Assembly (NCBI GenBank): GCA_025352825.1
Contig: JANXSG010000108.1
Location: 1-47,550 of the forward strand
From: Chthonomonadaceae bacterium
GTDB lineage: Bacteria > Armatimonadota > Chthonomonadetes > Chthonomonadales > Chthonomonadaceae
Reading direction: 5' to 3'
Length of the DNA: 47,550 bases
This document shows positions 24,674 to 33,941 of the stretch, in pieces (position 1 is the first letter of the stretch; each line of letters opens with the position of its first letter). Below the pieces are notes generated by a model that worked only from the letters and a program-made list of their open reading frames with translations, ran no database searches and had not been told where the DNA came from. The translations under genes and the position numbers were made by a program.

Positions 24674-26380
24674 TTGCTAAAACTTAGGCGAACCATGCTA
24701 GGTGCTCTCCTTATCGAAGAAAATCTTGTTACTCCAGAACAGCTCGATGTTGCGCTCGCCGAACAGAGAAGAAGTGATAGTGGCAAACGAATTGGAGAGA
24801 CATTGGTCGCGCTCCGCTTTCTTTCGGAGCCCAATCTTCTGCGCGTGCTATCGCGTCAGTTAGACTGCCCAATCGTGGATCTTGTCCAGGAACCGCCTGA
24901 TCCATCTGTACTTGATGTCGTTCCGAGCGAATTCGCCATGAAGCATCTGCTCATACCTCTGCACCGCAACGATGACACACTCGTGGTAGCAATGGCTGAT
25001 CCACTCGATATTAATGCTATGGACGATCTGGAACTGCTGACAGGGATGGATATCGCCCCGATGCTCGCTCTGGGCAGCGATATCCGCCGAGTATGTGAGC
25101 AGTTCTATATGAAGAAGATGCTCCAGGATGTCAAAGAAGCAGAGCGAGCCATTGAAGACGAAGATAACCTTGATGTGGCTGATCTGCAGAAAATGGCGAA
25201 AGAAGAGCTTGTTATCCAAATGGTCAACCTGCTTATAAATCAGGCCATCCAGGACCGCGCATCCGACATCCATATCGAGCCGTTTGAGAAAGATCTGCGA
25301 GTTAGATATCGTGTAGATGGTGTACTTCACGAAGTGAATGCCCCGCCTAAACGTTTTCACCCTGCAGTGGTTAGCCGTATCAAAATTTTGGCTGACCTGA
25401 ATATCGCTGAACGAAGATTGCCACAGGACGGCAGAATGCGACTTAGAAGCGGCGGGCGCCAGATCGATCTTCGTGTTTCCACCCTTCCAACGCTTTACGG
25501 GGAGGGCGTGGTCATGCGAATTCTGGATAAACAGACCGCCATGCTTGGCCTCACCGAGCTCGGGATGGATCCAGACATGTTCGTAAGCTATCGCAGGCTG
25601 ATTCAGGAGCCACACGGAATTGTCCTGGTGACTGGCCCGACCGGCTCCGGTAAGACCACGACTCTCTATGCAAGCCTGAATGAGATCTACACGGTGGAAA
25701 AAAAGTTCGTGACAGTGGAGGATCCGGTCGAGTATCAGCTTAATGGTGTAAATCAGATAGCGGTAAATCCCCAAATTGGACTTACATTCGCAAATGGGTT
25801 GCGCAGTATTGTCCGGCAGGATCCCGATATCATCATGGTGGGTGAAATTCGTGATCATGAAACGGTCGAGATATCCATCCACGCCGCCCTCACCGGTCAT
25901 CTTGTCTTTTCCACACTTCACACCAATGACGCTGCTGGAGCAGTAAGCCGCTTGCTGGATATGGGAGCAGAGCCTTATCTCGTTGCCTCGTCTCTCATAG
26001 GCACTGTGGCACAGCGGCTTGTTCGCCTCAACTGTGCCCACTGCCGTACACCTTATGAAGAGAAACCGGAAATTTTGCGGGAGATTGGAATCGATCCTGC
26101 ACTTGTTAAAGACCGCCCGCTTATGAGAGGTAAAGGCTGCCCCGAGTGCCGAGGACTGGGCTTTAGGGGACGAGGCGGAATTTATGAACTCATCACGGTA
26201 GACGAGAACGTCCGTAGAATGATTATCGAACGTAAGGCAGCGAATACTGTTAAACAGTACGCCCAGGCAAGTCAGGGAATGGTGACGATGCTCCAGGATG
26301 GCCGGCGAAAAGCGCTTGAAGGCCACACCACCATCCAGGAAGTGATGCGCGTATGCCAGCGTGAGGATTTTGATGCCTGA
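24674..26380 (+). CDS. gspE: Type II secretion/type IV pilus assembly ATPase GspE/PilB
   Basis: The cytoplasmic ATPase that drives pseudopilus assembly. A TTG at 24674 is preferred because AGGAG lies 9 nt upstream; the ATG at 24650 is in frame but precedes the ribosome-binding site. It gives 568 aa. An N-terminal MshEN-type domain (MLGALLIEENLVTPEQLDVAL) leads. Walker A (GPTGSGKTTTLYA) is at about residue 321, the Walker B region (DPDIIMVGEIRD) at about 386, and the His box (LTGHLVFSTLHTND) follows. A CxxC...CxxC zinc knuckle (LNCAHC, GCPEC) is near residues 452-492. It opens an operon with all the remaining gsp genes. Confidence 0.96.
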   Translation: MLKLRRTMLGALLIEENLVTPEQLDVALAEQRRSDSGKRIGETLVALRFLSEPNLLRVLSRQLDCPIVDLVQEPPDPSVLDVVPSEFAMKHLLIPLHRNDDTLVVAMADPLDINAMDDLELLTGMDIAPMLALGSDIRRVCEQFYMKKMLQDVKEAERAIEDEDNLDVADLQKMAKEELVIQMVNLLINQAIQDRASDIHIEPFEKDLRVRYRVDGVLHEVNAPPKRFHPAVVSRIKILADLNIAERRLPQDGRMRLRSGGRQIDLRVSTLPTLYGEGVVMRILDKQTAMLGLTELGMDPDMFVSYRRLIQEPHGIVLVTGPTGSGKTTTLYASLNEIYTVEKKFVTVEDPVEYQLNGVNQIAVNPQIGLTFANGLRSIVRQDPDIIMVGEIRDHETVEISIHAALTGHLVFSTLHTNDAAGAVSRLLDMGAEPYLVASSLIGTVAQRLVRLNCAHCRTPYEEKPEILREIGIDPALVKDRPLMRGKGCPECRGLGFRGRGGIYELITVDENVRRMIIERKAANTVKQYAQASQGMVTMLQDGRRKALEGHTTIQEVMRVCQREDFDA

Positions 26381-27647
26381 TTTCACCTACCAAGCGCTGG
26401 ATAGATCCGGCAATACAATGGAAGGCACGATAGTGGCCCGTGATGACATGGATGCTGCCATAAAAGTGCGCGCACTAGGAGTCTATCCCACACGAATAGG
26501 CAGCGGAGGATTCTCCTCTTCTGCTCAAACTGCGAAACCATCAAAGAATGGAAAGCATGCTGCAAAGATTGGTAAGTCCCCTGAAACTGCAATTTCAAAT
26601 GCGGGCGGAAAGAAGGTCTCTCGGCTTCACATTCTCATGTTCACCCGTGAAATGGCCGATCTTCTGGATGCTGGGCTGCCCATGGATCGCTGTTTTTCGG
26701 TACTTATCGACCAGACCGATGTACCACAACTTCAGGCAATGCTCATTATACTTCAGGGAGATATCCGTGCAGGCGAGCCGCTATCTGAAGCGTTGAAGAG
26801 GTATCCCAAAGAATTTCCCATGCTCTATGCTAACATGGTACACGCCGGCGAGGTATCCGGCCAGCTCGCCGCAGTTATGCTTCGGCTGGCGGAGTTTATG
26901 GAGAAAGAGCAGGTACGCCGCAGCCAGGTGATAGCCGCCCTCACCTACCCCATGGTGCTGGTGAGTGTCGCTATTCTTGCGATTGGATTTCTGCTGACAT
27001 TTGTCATCCCCAAACTTTCCGGTGTGTTCAAAGAGATGGGAAGTGCTCTTCCCCTACAGACACGTCTGCTGCTGGCAACATCAGGTTTTCTTGTGGGTTA
27101 CTGGTGGGCGATTATTGTCACAGTTGCCGGTCTTGCGTATGGATATAAGTTATGGTCATCCACGGCTCATGGCAGAAATACGATCGATAATTTCAGGCTG
27201 CGCGCTCCTATGATAGGAGTGCTTGCGAATAAAATCGTCTCAGCCAGACTGGTAAGGACCCTGGGTACGCTGCTGGGAGGCGGTGTGCCTATTCTGGACG
27301 CACTTGAGATATCCGCCACAGCGGTTGGTAACGTGGTTACCAGTGAGGCAGTGCTGACAGCGCGAAGTGGAGTGCGGCAAGGAGAAACACTGCACGAAGC
27401 CATGGAAAATACCGGGGCTTTTCTGCCGGTGGTGAAGCACATGACCGCTGTAGGCGAAGAGACAGGGCGATTGCCAGCCATGCTTATTCGAACTGCCGAT
27501 ACACTCGATTTCGAAGTTGACAACGCCATGCGGCGGCTGACCAGTCTGGTAGAACCACTTGTGGTACTACTCATGGGCGGCTTCGTTGGTTTTATCGTTC
27601 TGTCTATACTGCAGCCTATTTTCGAAGTCAATTCGATGATCAAATAG
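26373..27647 (+). CDS. gspF: Inner-membrane platform protein GspF/PilC
   Basis: The polytopic inner-membrane protein that couples the ATPase to pseudopilin assembly. ATG 26373 has GAGG 6 nt upstream and overlaps the gspE stop by 8 nt. It has 424 aa with two repeated T2SSF domains: the first starts near HILMFTREMADLLDAGLPMDRCFSVL, the second near LVRTLGTLLGGGVPILDALEISA. Membrane segments are visible at VLVSVAILAIGFLLTFVIPKL, LVGYWWAIIVTVAGLAYGY and VVLLMGGFVGFIVLSIL. The N-terminal YQALDRSGNTMEGTI is typical. Confidence 0.95.
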   Translation: MPDFTYQALDRSGNTMEGTIVARDDMDAAIKVRALGVYPTRIGSGGFSSSAQTAKPSKNGKHAAKIGKSPETAISNAGGKKVSRLHILMFTREMADLLDAGLPMDRCFSVLIDQTDVPQLQAMLIILQGDIRAGEPLSEALKRYPKEFPMLYANMVHAGEVSGQLAAVMLRLAEFMEKEQVRRSQVIAALTYPMVLVSVAILAIGFLLTFVIPKLSGVFKEMGSALPLQTRLLLATSGFLVGYWWAIIVTVAGLAYGYKLWSSTAHGRNTIDNFRLRAPMIGVLANKIVSARLVRTLGTLLGGGVPILDALEISATAVGNVVTSEAVLTARSGVRQGETLHEAMENTGAFLPVVKHMTAVGEETGRLPAMLIRTADTLDFEVDNAMRRLTSLVEPLVVLLMGGFVGFIVLSILQPIFEVNSMIK

Positions 27648-27671
27648 ATTTCTAATCAAGGAGTTTACACT

Positions 27672-28106
27672 TTGAAACACAATATTTTAAGTACAGCAGG
27701 GTTAAGAAAAGCCTTCACGCTTATCGAGCTTCTGGTAGTAATGATTATTCTGGCGATTCTTGCTGCTGTGGTCATTCCAAGAGTGCTTAACCGCACAGAG
27801 GATGCCAAGGTGGGCGCGGCTATCACCCAGCTTAAGAACTTCGATACTGCGCTGGAGCTTTTTAAAGTAGACACTTCGAGCTATCCACCTTCTTTGGATG
27901 CTCTGATAGTAAACCCTGGAACTGGGAAGTGGAATGGCCCCTATTTCAAGAATGCCGATAAGATTCCTCTGGATCCGTGGGGGCATCCCTATATTTTTAA
28001 AGCCCCGGGTGATAACAATCGCGACTACGACATCTCTTCTGCCGGGCCGGACGGTCAGCCAGCCACTGCAGACGACATTCAGGGATGGAACATCCAAAAG
28101 CAGTGA
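27672..28106 (+). CDS. gspG: Major pseudopilin GspG
   Basis: A 144-aa class-III prepilin-like protein. The start is TTG at 27672 (GGAG 8 nt upstream). The leader MKHNILSTAGLRKA precedes FTLIELLVVMIILAILAAVVIPRVL, with Glu at +5 and an Ala rather than Gly at the -1 cleavage position. The globular part has the GspG hallmarks YPPSLDALIVNPG, DPWGHPYIF and the calcium-loop-like DYDISSAGPDGQPATADDI. It should be the main subunit of the pseudopilus, processed by a prepilin peptidase encoded elsewhere. Confidence 0.96.
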   Translation: MKHNILSTAGLRKAFTLIELLVVMIILAILAAVVIPRVLNRTEDAKVGAAITQLKNFDTALELFKVDTSSYPPSLDALIVNPGTGKWNGPYFKNADKIPLDPWGHPYIFKAPGDNNRDYDISSAGPDGQPATADDIQGWNIQKQ

Positions 28107-28111
28107 TTATC

Positions 28112-28663
28112 ATGGTCAAATTTCGCCTGCGAGAAGCTTTCACTCTCATAGAGCTGCTGATGATAATCATCATTATTGCCATGGTAAGCGCTATTGTGGT
28201 GCCTTCTTATGCGAGATACTGGTCGAAAGCGAAATTTGAATCGTCCGTTCACCAAATCGAGGAGATGCTTTCGGAGGCGAAGGATAAGGCAGTCGAACTG
28301 GACACAACGACAACCGTCTCGTTCGACAAGCAGTCACAGACATTCACGGTGATGAGCATACTGCCTCCTGCGCAGAACGATCAGCCATCCAGCATGTCCG
28401 CTTCAGATCAGCAGTCTTCGTTGATGTCTCAGAAAAACATCCCTACCACCATAAGTCTGGGTGGCGATATAGGCGTGGTTCAGTTTCAGGCGGGTGGGGC
28501 ATCTCCTTCTTCGAATTCAGGTGTAGCTACCACATCCAGCGCTCTCCATTTTCATGGGGATGGCTCTTCCGACGGCGCACGAATTGTTCTTGCAAGCAGT
28601 ACCGGGAATAGTACAAATCTCACGATTTGGCCAGCGAACGGCCGACTGACGAGGGAAGAGTAG
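28112..28663 (+). CDS. gspH: Minor pseudopilin GspH-like
   Basis: The prepilin-type N-terminus reads LREA|FTLIELLMIIIIIAMVSAIVVPSYARYW, again with Ala at -1. The ATG at 28112 leaves a short basic leader; a longer form from 28085 would overlap gspG. The remainder (about 155 aa) is Ser/Gln-rich with a low-complexity stretch (GGASPSSNSGVATTSSALHFHGDGSSDGARIVL). The beta-rich GspH fold is plausible. Position between gspG and gspI supports the call. Confidence 0.85.
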   Translation: MVKFRLREAFTLIELLMIIIIIAMVSAIVVPSYARYWSKAKFESSVHQIEEMLSEAKDKAVELDTTTTVSFDKQSQTFTVMSILPPAQNDQPSSMSASDQQSSLMSQKNIPTTISLGGDIGVVQFQAGGASPSSNSGVATTSSALHFHGDGSSDGARIVLASSTGNSTNLTIWPANGRLTREE

Positions 28664-28665
28664 CG

Positions 28666-29151
28666 ATGGATGCTAATACGCATATAAATCAAATAAACTT
28701 TTCCGTGCTCGGGCATCGTCGAAACCAAACAGGCTTTACGCTTGTAGAAATGATTGTTGCAACAATGCTGCTGATAATCGGAGTTGCGGCTGCCCAAACG
28801 GTGATTGCCTCGGCTACCCGAGCATCTGGAATTGCTGATAAGATCAATACAGCGACCCTCCTGCTTCAGAAAAGATGTACTGATCTTGAGCTAAATCCAG
28901 GAGGACTGTCTGGTGGCGAGGAAAGTGGTGATTTTGGGTCGGACTATCCAGGATTCAGATGGCGACAGAATGCAGAATCCACAAACTACGCAAATCTCTT
29001 TAAAGTGACGATATCCGTACTTTGGGGTGACGGAACAGCCGGATCTCAGCGAAGTATCACCACCTATCTGCGTGGAGATCAGGGTACGATCAACCAGAAT
29101 ATTCTAACTCCGCCCTCCACAACGAACTCAGCATCGAGTGGGAGCAGCTGA
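28666..29151 (+). CDS. gspI: Minor pseudopilin GspI-like
   Basis: ATG 28666 follows the gspH stop by 2 nt, with GAGGGAAGAG upstream. The leader RRNQTG|FTLVEMIVATMLLIIGVAAAQTVI has the canonical Gly at -1 and Glu at +5. The remainder, about 110 aa, contains LLLQKRCTDLELNPGG and a Trp-containing beta region as in the GspI/PilV class. It overlaps nothing and ends 1 nt before gspJ. Confidence 0.85.
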   Translation: MDANTHINQINFSVLGHRRNQTGFTLVEMIVATMLLIIGVAAAQTVIASATRASGIADKINTATLLLQKRCTDLELNPGGLSGGEESGDFGSDYPGFRWRQNAESTNYANLFKVTISVLWGDGTAGSQRSITTYLRGDQGTINQNILTPPSTTNSASSGSS

Positions 29152-29152
29152 G

Positions 29153-30019
29153 ATGAAACAAAAAGATAGCTCAATTCGATCAAAATCTGGATTCACTCTC
29201 ATTGAAGCTCTAGTAGCTCTTGTTATTTTTGGAATCATTAGTGTGGTACTTTCTGCAGCACTCACAGGGTCGCTGGATGCACAGGCACATCTACAGCAGA
29301 GACAGGAACAGTCCAGTGAAGTGAGAGCAGTTTTTGGTAATCTGACACAGGATATTCACTCGGCAGTTGGGTCGCTAAATAACCCAGATTCTGTTTTTAT
29401 TACAGGTGCATCGCAAAGCTCCTCCAGCAGCAGTACAGGAGCAGTCTCCAATTCCAGTTCGCTGCTTACTCTATCGACTATGACGCAAACTTTAATAAAT
29501 CCCGATATTTCAATGGACGGAGCTAATTCAAACGGGCCTAATCCTATCACACAACCACAGTCGGCCAGCAGTTACGTACGTTACGATCTAAACAGTGGAA
29601 CAGGCGCGCTTACTAGGTCGACAATTAATGTGCCCAATTTGCAGCAGCTTGCACAAGCCTCTCCCGGGCAAGAAACGACGTTAGCAGAGCATGTGGAGAG
29701 TCTTCAGCTTCAATTTTGGGATCCGAAAACGCAGCAGTGGACGAGTGGTTGGGACTATGAACAGTCTGTAGTGAGCCAGAGCATTCAAAGCGCGGCAGCC
29801 AGCAGTTCTTCGGCATCTGGCTCATCGTCAGCCAGCAGTTCGACCCCACCCACAGGAAATGTTGTGCTTCCTTCGGCAGTACAGGTTACTCTGGTGCTGA
29901 GAAATCGAAGCGGTGGTTCAGATACTTACACCACATCTATCCCTGTAGTAGGGGGACTGGCTCCGGCCCAGCCGCAAAATACGGCACCAGCTCCTTCGTC
30001 GAGTACAACTGGCTCATAG
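29153..30019 (+). CDS. gspJ: Minor pseudopilin GspJ-like
   Basis: ATG 29153 has GGGAG 8 nt upstream. The leader KSG|FTLIEALVALVIFGIISVVLSAAL carries Gly -1 and Glu +5. The globular part follows the GspJ plan (ELRAVFGNLTQDIHSAVG, then a long beta domain, LQLQFWDPKTQQWTSGWDYE). It has two serine-rich inserts (SQSSSSSSTGAVSNSSS and SAAASSSSASGSSSASSS) that look like flexible linkers. It is 288 aa and is followed by gspK after 20 nt. Confidence 0.85.
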   Translation: MKQKDSSIRSKSGFTLIEALVALVIFGIISVVLSAALTGSLDAQAHLQQRQEQSSEVRAVFGNLTQDIHSAVGSLNNPDSVFITGASQSSSSSSTGAVSNSSSLLTLSTMTQTLINPDISMDGANSNGPNPITQPQSASSYVRYDLNSGTGALTRSTINVPNLQQLAQASPGQETTLAEHVESLQLQFWDPKTQQWTSGWDYEQSVVSQSIQSAAASSSSASGSSSASSSTPPTGNVVLPSAVQVTLVLRNRSGGSDTYTTSIPVVGGLAPAQPQNTAPAPSSSTTGS

Positions 30020-30033
30020 GAAAGATAGTACTT

Positions 30034-31845
30034 TTGAAAATGGCGAACCCTGTTCATCAATCGAATATTATCTGCTCAAAAAAAGCAGTGCACAAATTGC
30101 TCCGCCCGATACATTCTGGGCAGGCGCTTGTGCCTATCATTTTCATCATGCTCATCTTAACGACAGTGGCAATATCCTTCGCCACATCCGCCAAAAGAGA
30201 GCTGCGGGCATCCGCTAATTTTAGCTTGAAGACTCAGCGATTTTATGCTGCCAAGGGAGCTTTAACCTACGCTGCCGCTGCGCTGGCGCAAACAAGCAAA
30301 AATGGTGCGCTGTATGGTGTGGTCACGCCAGATTCTGATGTCGATGCTAATGGCTGGCTGTCTGTGGGTGATGCCTGGATCAAGATTGAAGCGACCGATA
30401 CGGCATCAGGCATCAACTTAAACACGGTGGATGCTGCCACACTTTCAAAATTTCCGATTTTTCAGTCAAACCCTGATATACCGGCAGCGATAATAGACTG
30501 GCGAACGACGGGTGATACGGCCTCGCCAAATGGAGCCAAATCAGAATACTACCAGACATTATCACCTCCTTATAGCTCTAAAAATGCCCCGTACGATTCA
30601 GTGGATGAACTGCTGCTTGTAAAAGGGATTACCGCTTCAATGCTCACACATACGCTCTCTGGAGGCGAACCTTCGAATCTCAGTGATGGGTCAAATGGAA
30701 AAACGCCAACATCACAATCGAATCCAAGCTCAGCCTCAGGTGCTGGGGCTGCACCTTCGACAGATTTCTCTACAGTTTACAATTCCAGTTTAAGACCAGT
30801 TAGTGAGCTATTTAGCACGAGATCTATTGAAAGAAATCTAGCTGTAGATGGAACGCCGAGAGTAAATATTAACTCGGCAACATCCGATGATCTACAAAAA
30901 AAACTGGGGCTCACAGCGCAGGAGGCTACTCGTCTTATTAATTTCCGAAATGGTACAGGTCCGGGTAGTGGTGGTGGCGGCGGAGGAACTGGTGGCGGAG
31001 GAGGCAGTGCAGGTGGAGGTGTTGGCGGAGGAGGAGGAGCGGGGAGTGGTGGGAATGAGCTTGGTTCCTCCTCTGGCAATCCGGCCGGAATGAAACTCCA
31101 GGGTGGAGGTGTACTTGGGAGACCTGGAGGCTCACGCCCCGGCGGTTTAGGAGGCCAGAGTGGCCAGAGCAGTGGACAGCTGAGAGGACTCAGCCGTCAG
31201 GCTGGTGGAAGCTCTGCTGGAGGTGGCAGTGGATCAGGGTCTGGTGCCGGAGGCTCATCTGGTGCAGGTTTAGGAAGTGGTGGAGGCACTGGCTCAGGAA
31301 GCGGTTCCAGTGGTGGAACTGGATCATCAGGCGGTACAGCCAAAGCTCCCACTTTCAAGAGCATTGCAGATTTGCTGGAAGTCCCCGGCATGAATCGCAC
31401 CGTACTCCAGTCCATTGCGGATAAAGTTGCCACAGATGATAAACCCTATAGGGAAGGCGTTATTAATATCAATACCGCTCCCCGAGAAGTGCTGGCTACC
31501 ATCGCTGGAATGAATATAGATATCTTAGCTGCAATCATGGGCTACAGGCAGAATGGACAGGCTTTCCAATCGTTAAATGATCTGTTCAAAATTAACTCTA
31601 TGCAGCGTACTGATTTTGAAGCAGTTGCCGCAAAACTTACAGCTAAATCGAGCATCTATCAGGTGCATATTAAAGTGAGGATGAATGGCCAAGCTTCTAT
31701 GAGTGGGTATTATGCATTGGTAGAGATTACGGATAATGGACCGCTTATTTTGCAATGGAGAGAGGTGCAGAGATCACCGGGATGGTCAAGCTGGGTGTCG
31801 CCGCCTAAACTACCGGCACCGTCCGGAAGTGCAAGTTCCTCTTAA
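30034..31845 (+). CDS. gspK: Minor pseudopilin-like tip protein GspK
   Basis: The N-terminal hydrophobic helix (GQALVPIIFIMLILTTVAISFATSA) lacks the FTLIE motif, as in GspK, and the helix-hairpin-helix domains of GspK follow (SGINLNTVDAATLSKFPIF; INSATSDDLQKKLGLTAQEA; FKSIADLLEVPGMNRTV; ININTAPREVLATIAGM). Residues of about 305-438 are an exceptionally long Gly/Ser-rich insert, separating two helical modules. At 603 aa it is roughly double the usual GspK length. The start is TTG 30034 (or ATG 30040). Confidence 0.9.
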   Translation: MKMANPVHQSNIICSKKAVHKLLRPIHSGQALVPIIFIMLILTTVAISFATSAKRELRASANFSLKTQRFYAAKGALTYAAAALAQTSKNGALYGVVTPDSDVDANGWLSVGDAWIKIEATDTASGINLNTVDAATLSKFPIFQSNPDIPAAIIDWRTTGDTASPNGAKSEYYQTLSPPYSSKNAPYDSVDELLLVKGITASMLTHTLSGGEPSNLSDGSNGKTPTSQSNPSSASGAGAAPSTDFSTVYNSSLRPVSELFSTRSIERNLAVDGTPRVNINSATSDDLQKKLGLTAQEATRLINFRNGTGPGSGGGGGGTGGGGGSAGGGVGGGGGAGSGGNELGSSSGNPAGMKLQGGGVLGRPGGSRPGGLGGQSGQSSGQLRGLSRQAGGSSAGGGSGSGSGAGGSSGAGLGSGGGTGSGSGSSGGTGSSGGTAKAPTFKSIADLLEVPGMNRTVLQSIADKVATDDKPYREGVININTAPREVLATIAGMNIDILAAIMGYRQNGQAFQSLNDLFKINSMQRTDFEAVAAKLTAKSSIYQVHIKVRMNGQASMSGYYALVEITDNGPLILQWREVQRSPGWSSWVSPPKLPAPSGSASSS

Positions 31846-31898
31846 AAGTGCGGGTAGAGTTGATGGATAAGTAGTTTCGAATCGTTTTGGAGGACAGA

Positions 31899-33941
31899 TT
31901 GTCACTAAAATCCCCCGCAGGAAGTGCGGGAGTAAAAAATAGATGTGTTGCCCTCGATCTCGGTGCGGCTTCCGTGCGAGCCGTTGAGATAGAGTGGCTC
32001 TCTGCTGATAGGAATCCTGTAAGCGCCAGAATTGTGCGTAAAGGGGCAGCAGCACTTCCACGCGGATGCTGGGCTGATATCGATACCCATCGAGATGGCA
32101 TGTCTTCCGCGATTCGTGAGGCTCTTGCCTCTGGTGGTATCTCTGCCGGCGCTGTGGTGGCGTGCATGCCACGCAGGCTGGTTACTCTGCGCTTTGTTAA
32201 AATGCCTAATGCCACTCCAGCACAGATGCGTGGTATGGTCACGTTTGAGGCACAACAGCATGTGCTCTTCCCGCTTGACGAAGTGATGCTCGATTACCAT
32301 GTTTTGCCTGATCCTCTAGGGGCCGGAGAATTGAGAAAAGGAGAAGAGCTTCAGACAATTCTGCTGGCAGCCACCCGAAAATCCTTCATAGCTAATCTTC
32401 TTTCGGTGTTTGATAAAGCGGGACTGGAGCTGCAGCAACTCTCTATCTCCGCCCTAGCCCTTGCCGAGCATCTGAGGGACTCGCTGGAACCGGTAATAAT
32501 TTTGGATGTGGAACCGGGTGAAATGGATGTGGCTGCAGTCGCGGACGGCAGGCTCATATTCACGCGATCCTCTTCGCTCGATCTGCATGATACTCCAACA
32601 GCCGGCGCAGAGAGGCGATTGGCAGAGGAAGTAGTCCGCTCCTTCACGGCGTACCAGAATGAGTTTAGAAACAGGCCGCTATCGCATGTATATCTGGCCG
32701 GAGCCAGCTTTGGCGGACTAGATCCCTCACAGGTTGAGAGTGCCCTCAGCAGAGTGCTCGATCTCCCCGTCACCAGATGGCACAGTAGGCTACTGCCACA
32801 AAATGAGGAAGATCTGCTGCCATACGCAACCGCAATCGGAATGGCGCTTCAGACCTCCCAGAATAGTATTGCACCCATAAATCTGGTACCGAGTGAGCGG
32901 ATCGAACGGAAAGCAAATCTTCAAAAGACACAGCGAAAACAGTTTGCTCTTTTGGCGGTGGTGATACTATTCGTTGTTGGAGTTGTGTATCTTCAGAAGG
33001 CATTGAAAGAAGCATCCATAAGAGATAGAGACACCCGCACAGCGAATGATCAGTTGAAAACTGTTACCGATCTTCTTGCAGTGCGGCAGAAATCGCACGA
33101 CACCATTTCTGCCTTCGAGAAAGAGCTGGAATTGGGGCTGAATCGCAAGCATCCTGCAATAGATGTGCTGGCCGCGTTAAGCTCATCACTGCCTGGCTCT
33201 GTGGATATCTGGCTGACACAGTTCACTTTTGAAAGGGGTGGTCAGCTCACTCTGCGCGGTGAGACTAAAAAGGCATCCTCTGCTACCGATATGGTATTGG
33301 CACTGCAGGCCTCTGGCGCATTCAGCGAAGCGCGATTGAGTTATCTAGGTGATGCGCAGGATGTTCCTGCATTAGGGAGCTCATCTACACCAAAAGCAGC
33401 AGGTTCAGGTAGGACTACACCTGTTACTAGGGCAGCCGTACCCCCTCTGCCAGGTTTTAATACTAATAATGCTTCGCCGCCAACCTCGCCGTCTGCTGCT
33501 CCTGGAGCTAAGCCCGGATCAGCTCCCGGAGCCATACCTTCCATGGCGCCCGGAGGAGGTTTGCCTGGTGCAGGCGGTTTTCCCGGAGGCAGTTTTCCGG
33601 GGGCTAGCATGGATGGAGGAGGTTTTCCAGGCGGATTCACGCCTCCGCCACCACCACCGCCCGGAAATCCTCAAATTCAACCGAAGATTAGATATATTCC
33701 AAAATCTCCTAGCCCGATTAAAGCAGCTAAGAAAACAGCAAAAAGGGAGGGCACGGGTTCTGATTCTACCGAGGTGCTCACAAGTTTTGTAATTACTTGC
33801 AGAATAAATCCCAATGCAGTGACCTTGCTTCCGCCGAAAGGCCTCAAAGTTAAACCTTTCGAAACTAAGAAAAAAGTTGATAAGAAAGCTCCCTTTCCTG
33901 CTGCAAGCTCTGATGCGGGCAGCACAATAGAAGAGGATTAA
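31899..33941 (+). CDS. gspL: GspL-like assembly protein, PilM-PilN type fusion
   Basis: This 680-aa protein starts at TTG 31899 with GGAGG 5 nt upstream. The N-terminal ~330 residues are a PilM-like actin-fold domain (CVALDLGAASVRAVEIEW; ...GATFGG-like LAGASFGGLDPSQVE; LPYATAIGMAL). A single transmembrane helix follows near residues 348-366 (FALLAVVILFVVGVVYLQ), then a PilN-like coiled and globular part (AALSSSLPGSVDIWLTQFTFERGGQLTLRGET). The C-terminus is Pro/Gly-rich with a poly-proline stretch and ends in Lys-rich tails. It should anchor GspE to the membrane, as GspL does. Confidence 0.85.
   Translation: MSLKSPAGSAGVKNRCVALDLGAASVRAVEIEWLSADRNPVSARIVRKGAAALPRGCWADIDTHRDGMSSAIREALASGGISAGAVVACMPRRLVTLRFVKMPNATPAQMRGMVTFEAQQHVLFPLDEVMLDYHVLPDPLGAGELRKGEELQTILLAATRKSFIANLLSVFDKAGLELQQLSISALALAEHLRDSLEPVIILDVEPGEMDVAAVADGRLIFTRSSSLDLHDTPTAGAERRLAEEVVRSFTAYQNEFRNRPLSHVYLAGASFGGLDPSQVESALSRVLDLPVTRWHSRLLPQNEEDLLPYATAIGMALQTSQNSIAPINLVPSERIERKANLQKTQRKQFALLAVVILFVVGVVYLQKALKEASIRDRDTRTANDQLKTVTDLLAVRQKSHDTISAFEKELELGLNRKHPAIDVLAALSSSLPGSVDIWLTQFTFERGGQLTLRGETKKASSATDMVLALQASGAFSEARLSYLGDAQDVPALGSSSTPKAAGSGRTTPVTRAAVPPLPGFNTNNASPPTSPSAAPGAKPGSAPGAIPSMAPGGGLPGAGGFPGGSFPGASMDGGGFPGGFTPPPPPPPGNPQIQPKIRYIPKSPSPIKAAKKTAKREGTGSDSTEVLTSFVITCRINPNAVTLLPPKGLKVKPFETKKKVDKKAPFPAASSDAGSTIEED

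Noticed and set aside
24860-26386. 508-codon minus-strand frame opposite gspE
   Set aside because: It is a shadow of gspE, whose motifs are certain; the antisense product is His/Cys/Ile-rich without domains.
32351-32773. Minus-strand frame within the gspL-like gene
   Set aside because: It is a shadow frame; the plus strand carries the clear PilM-like domain.
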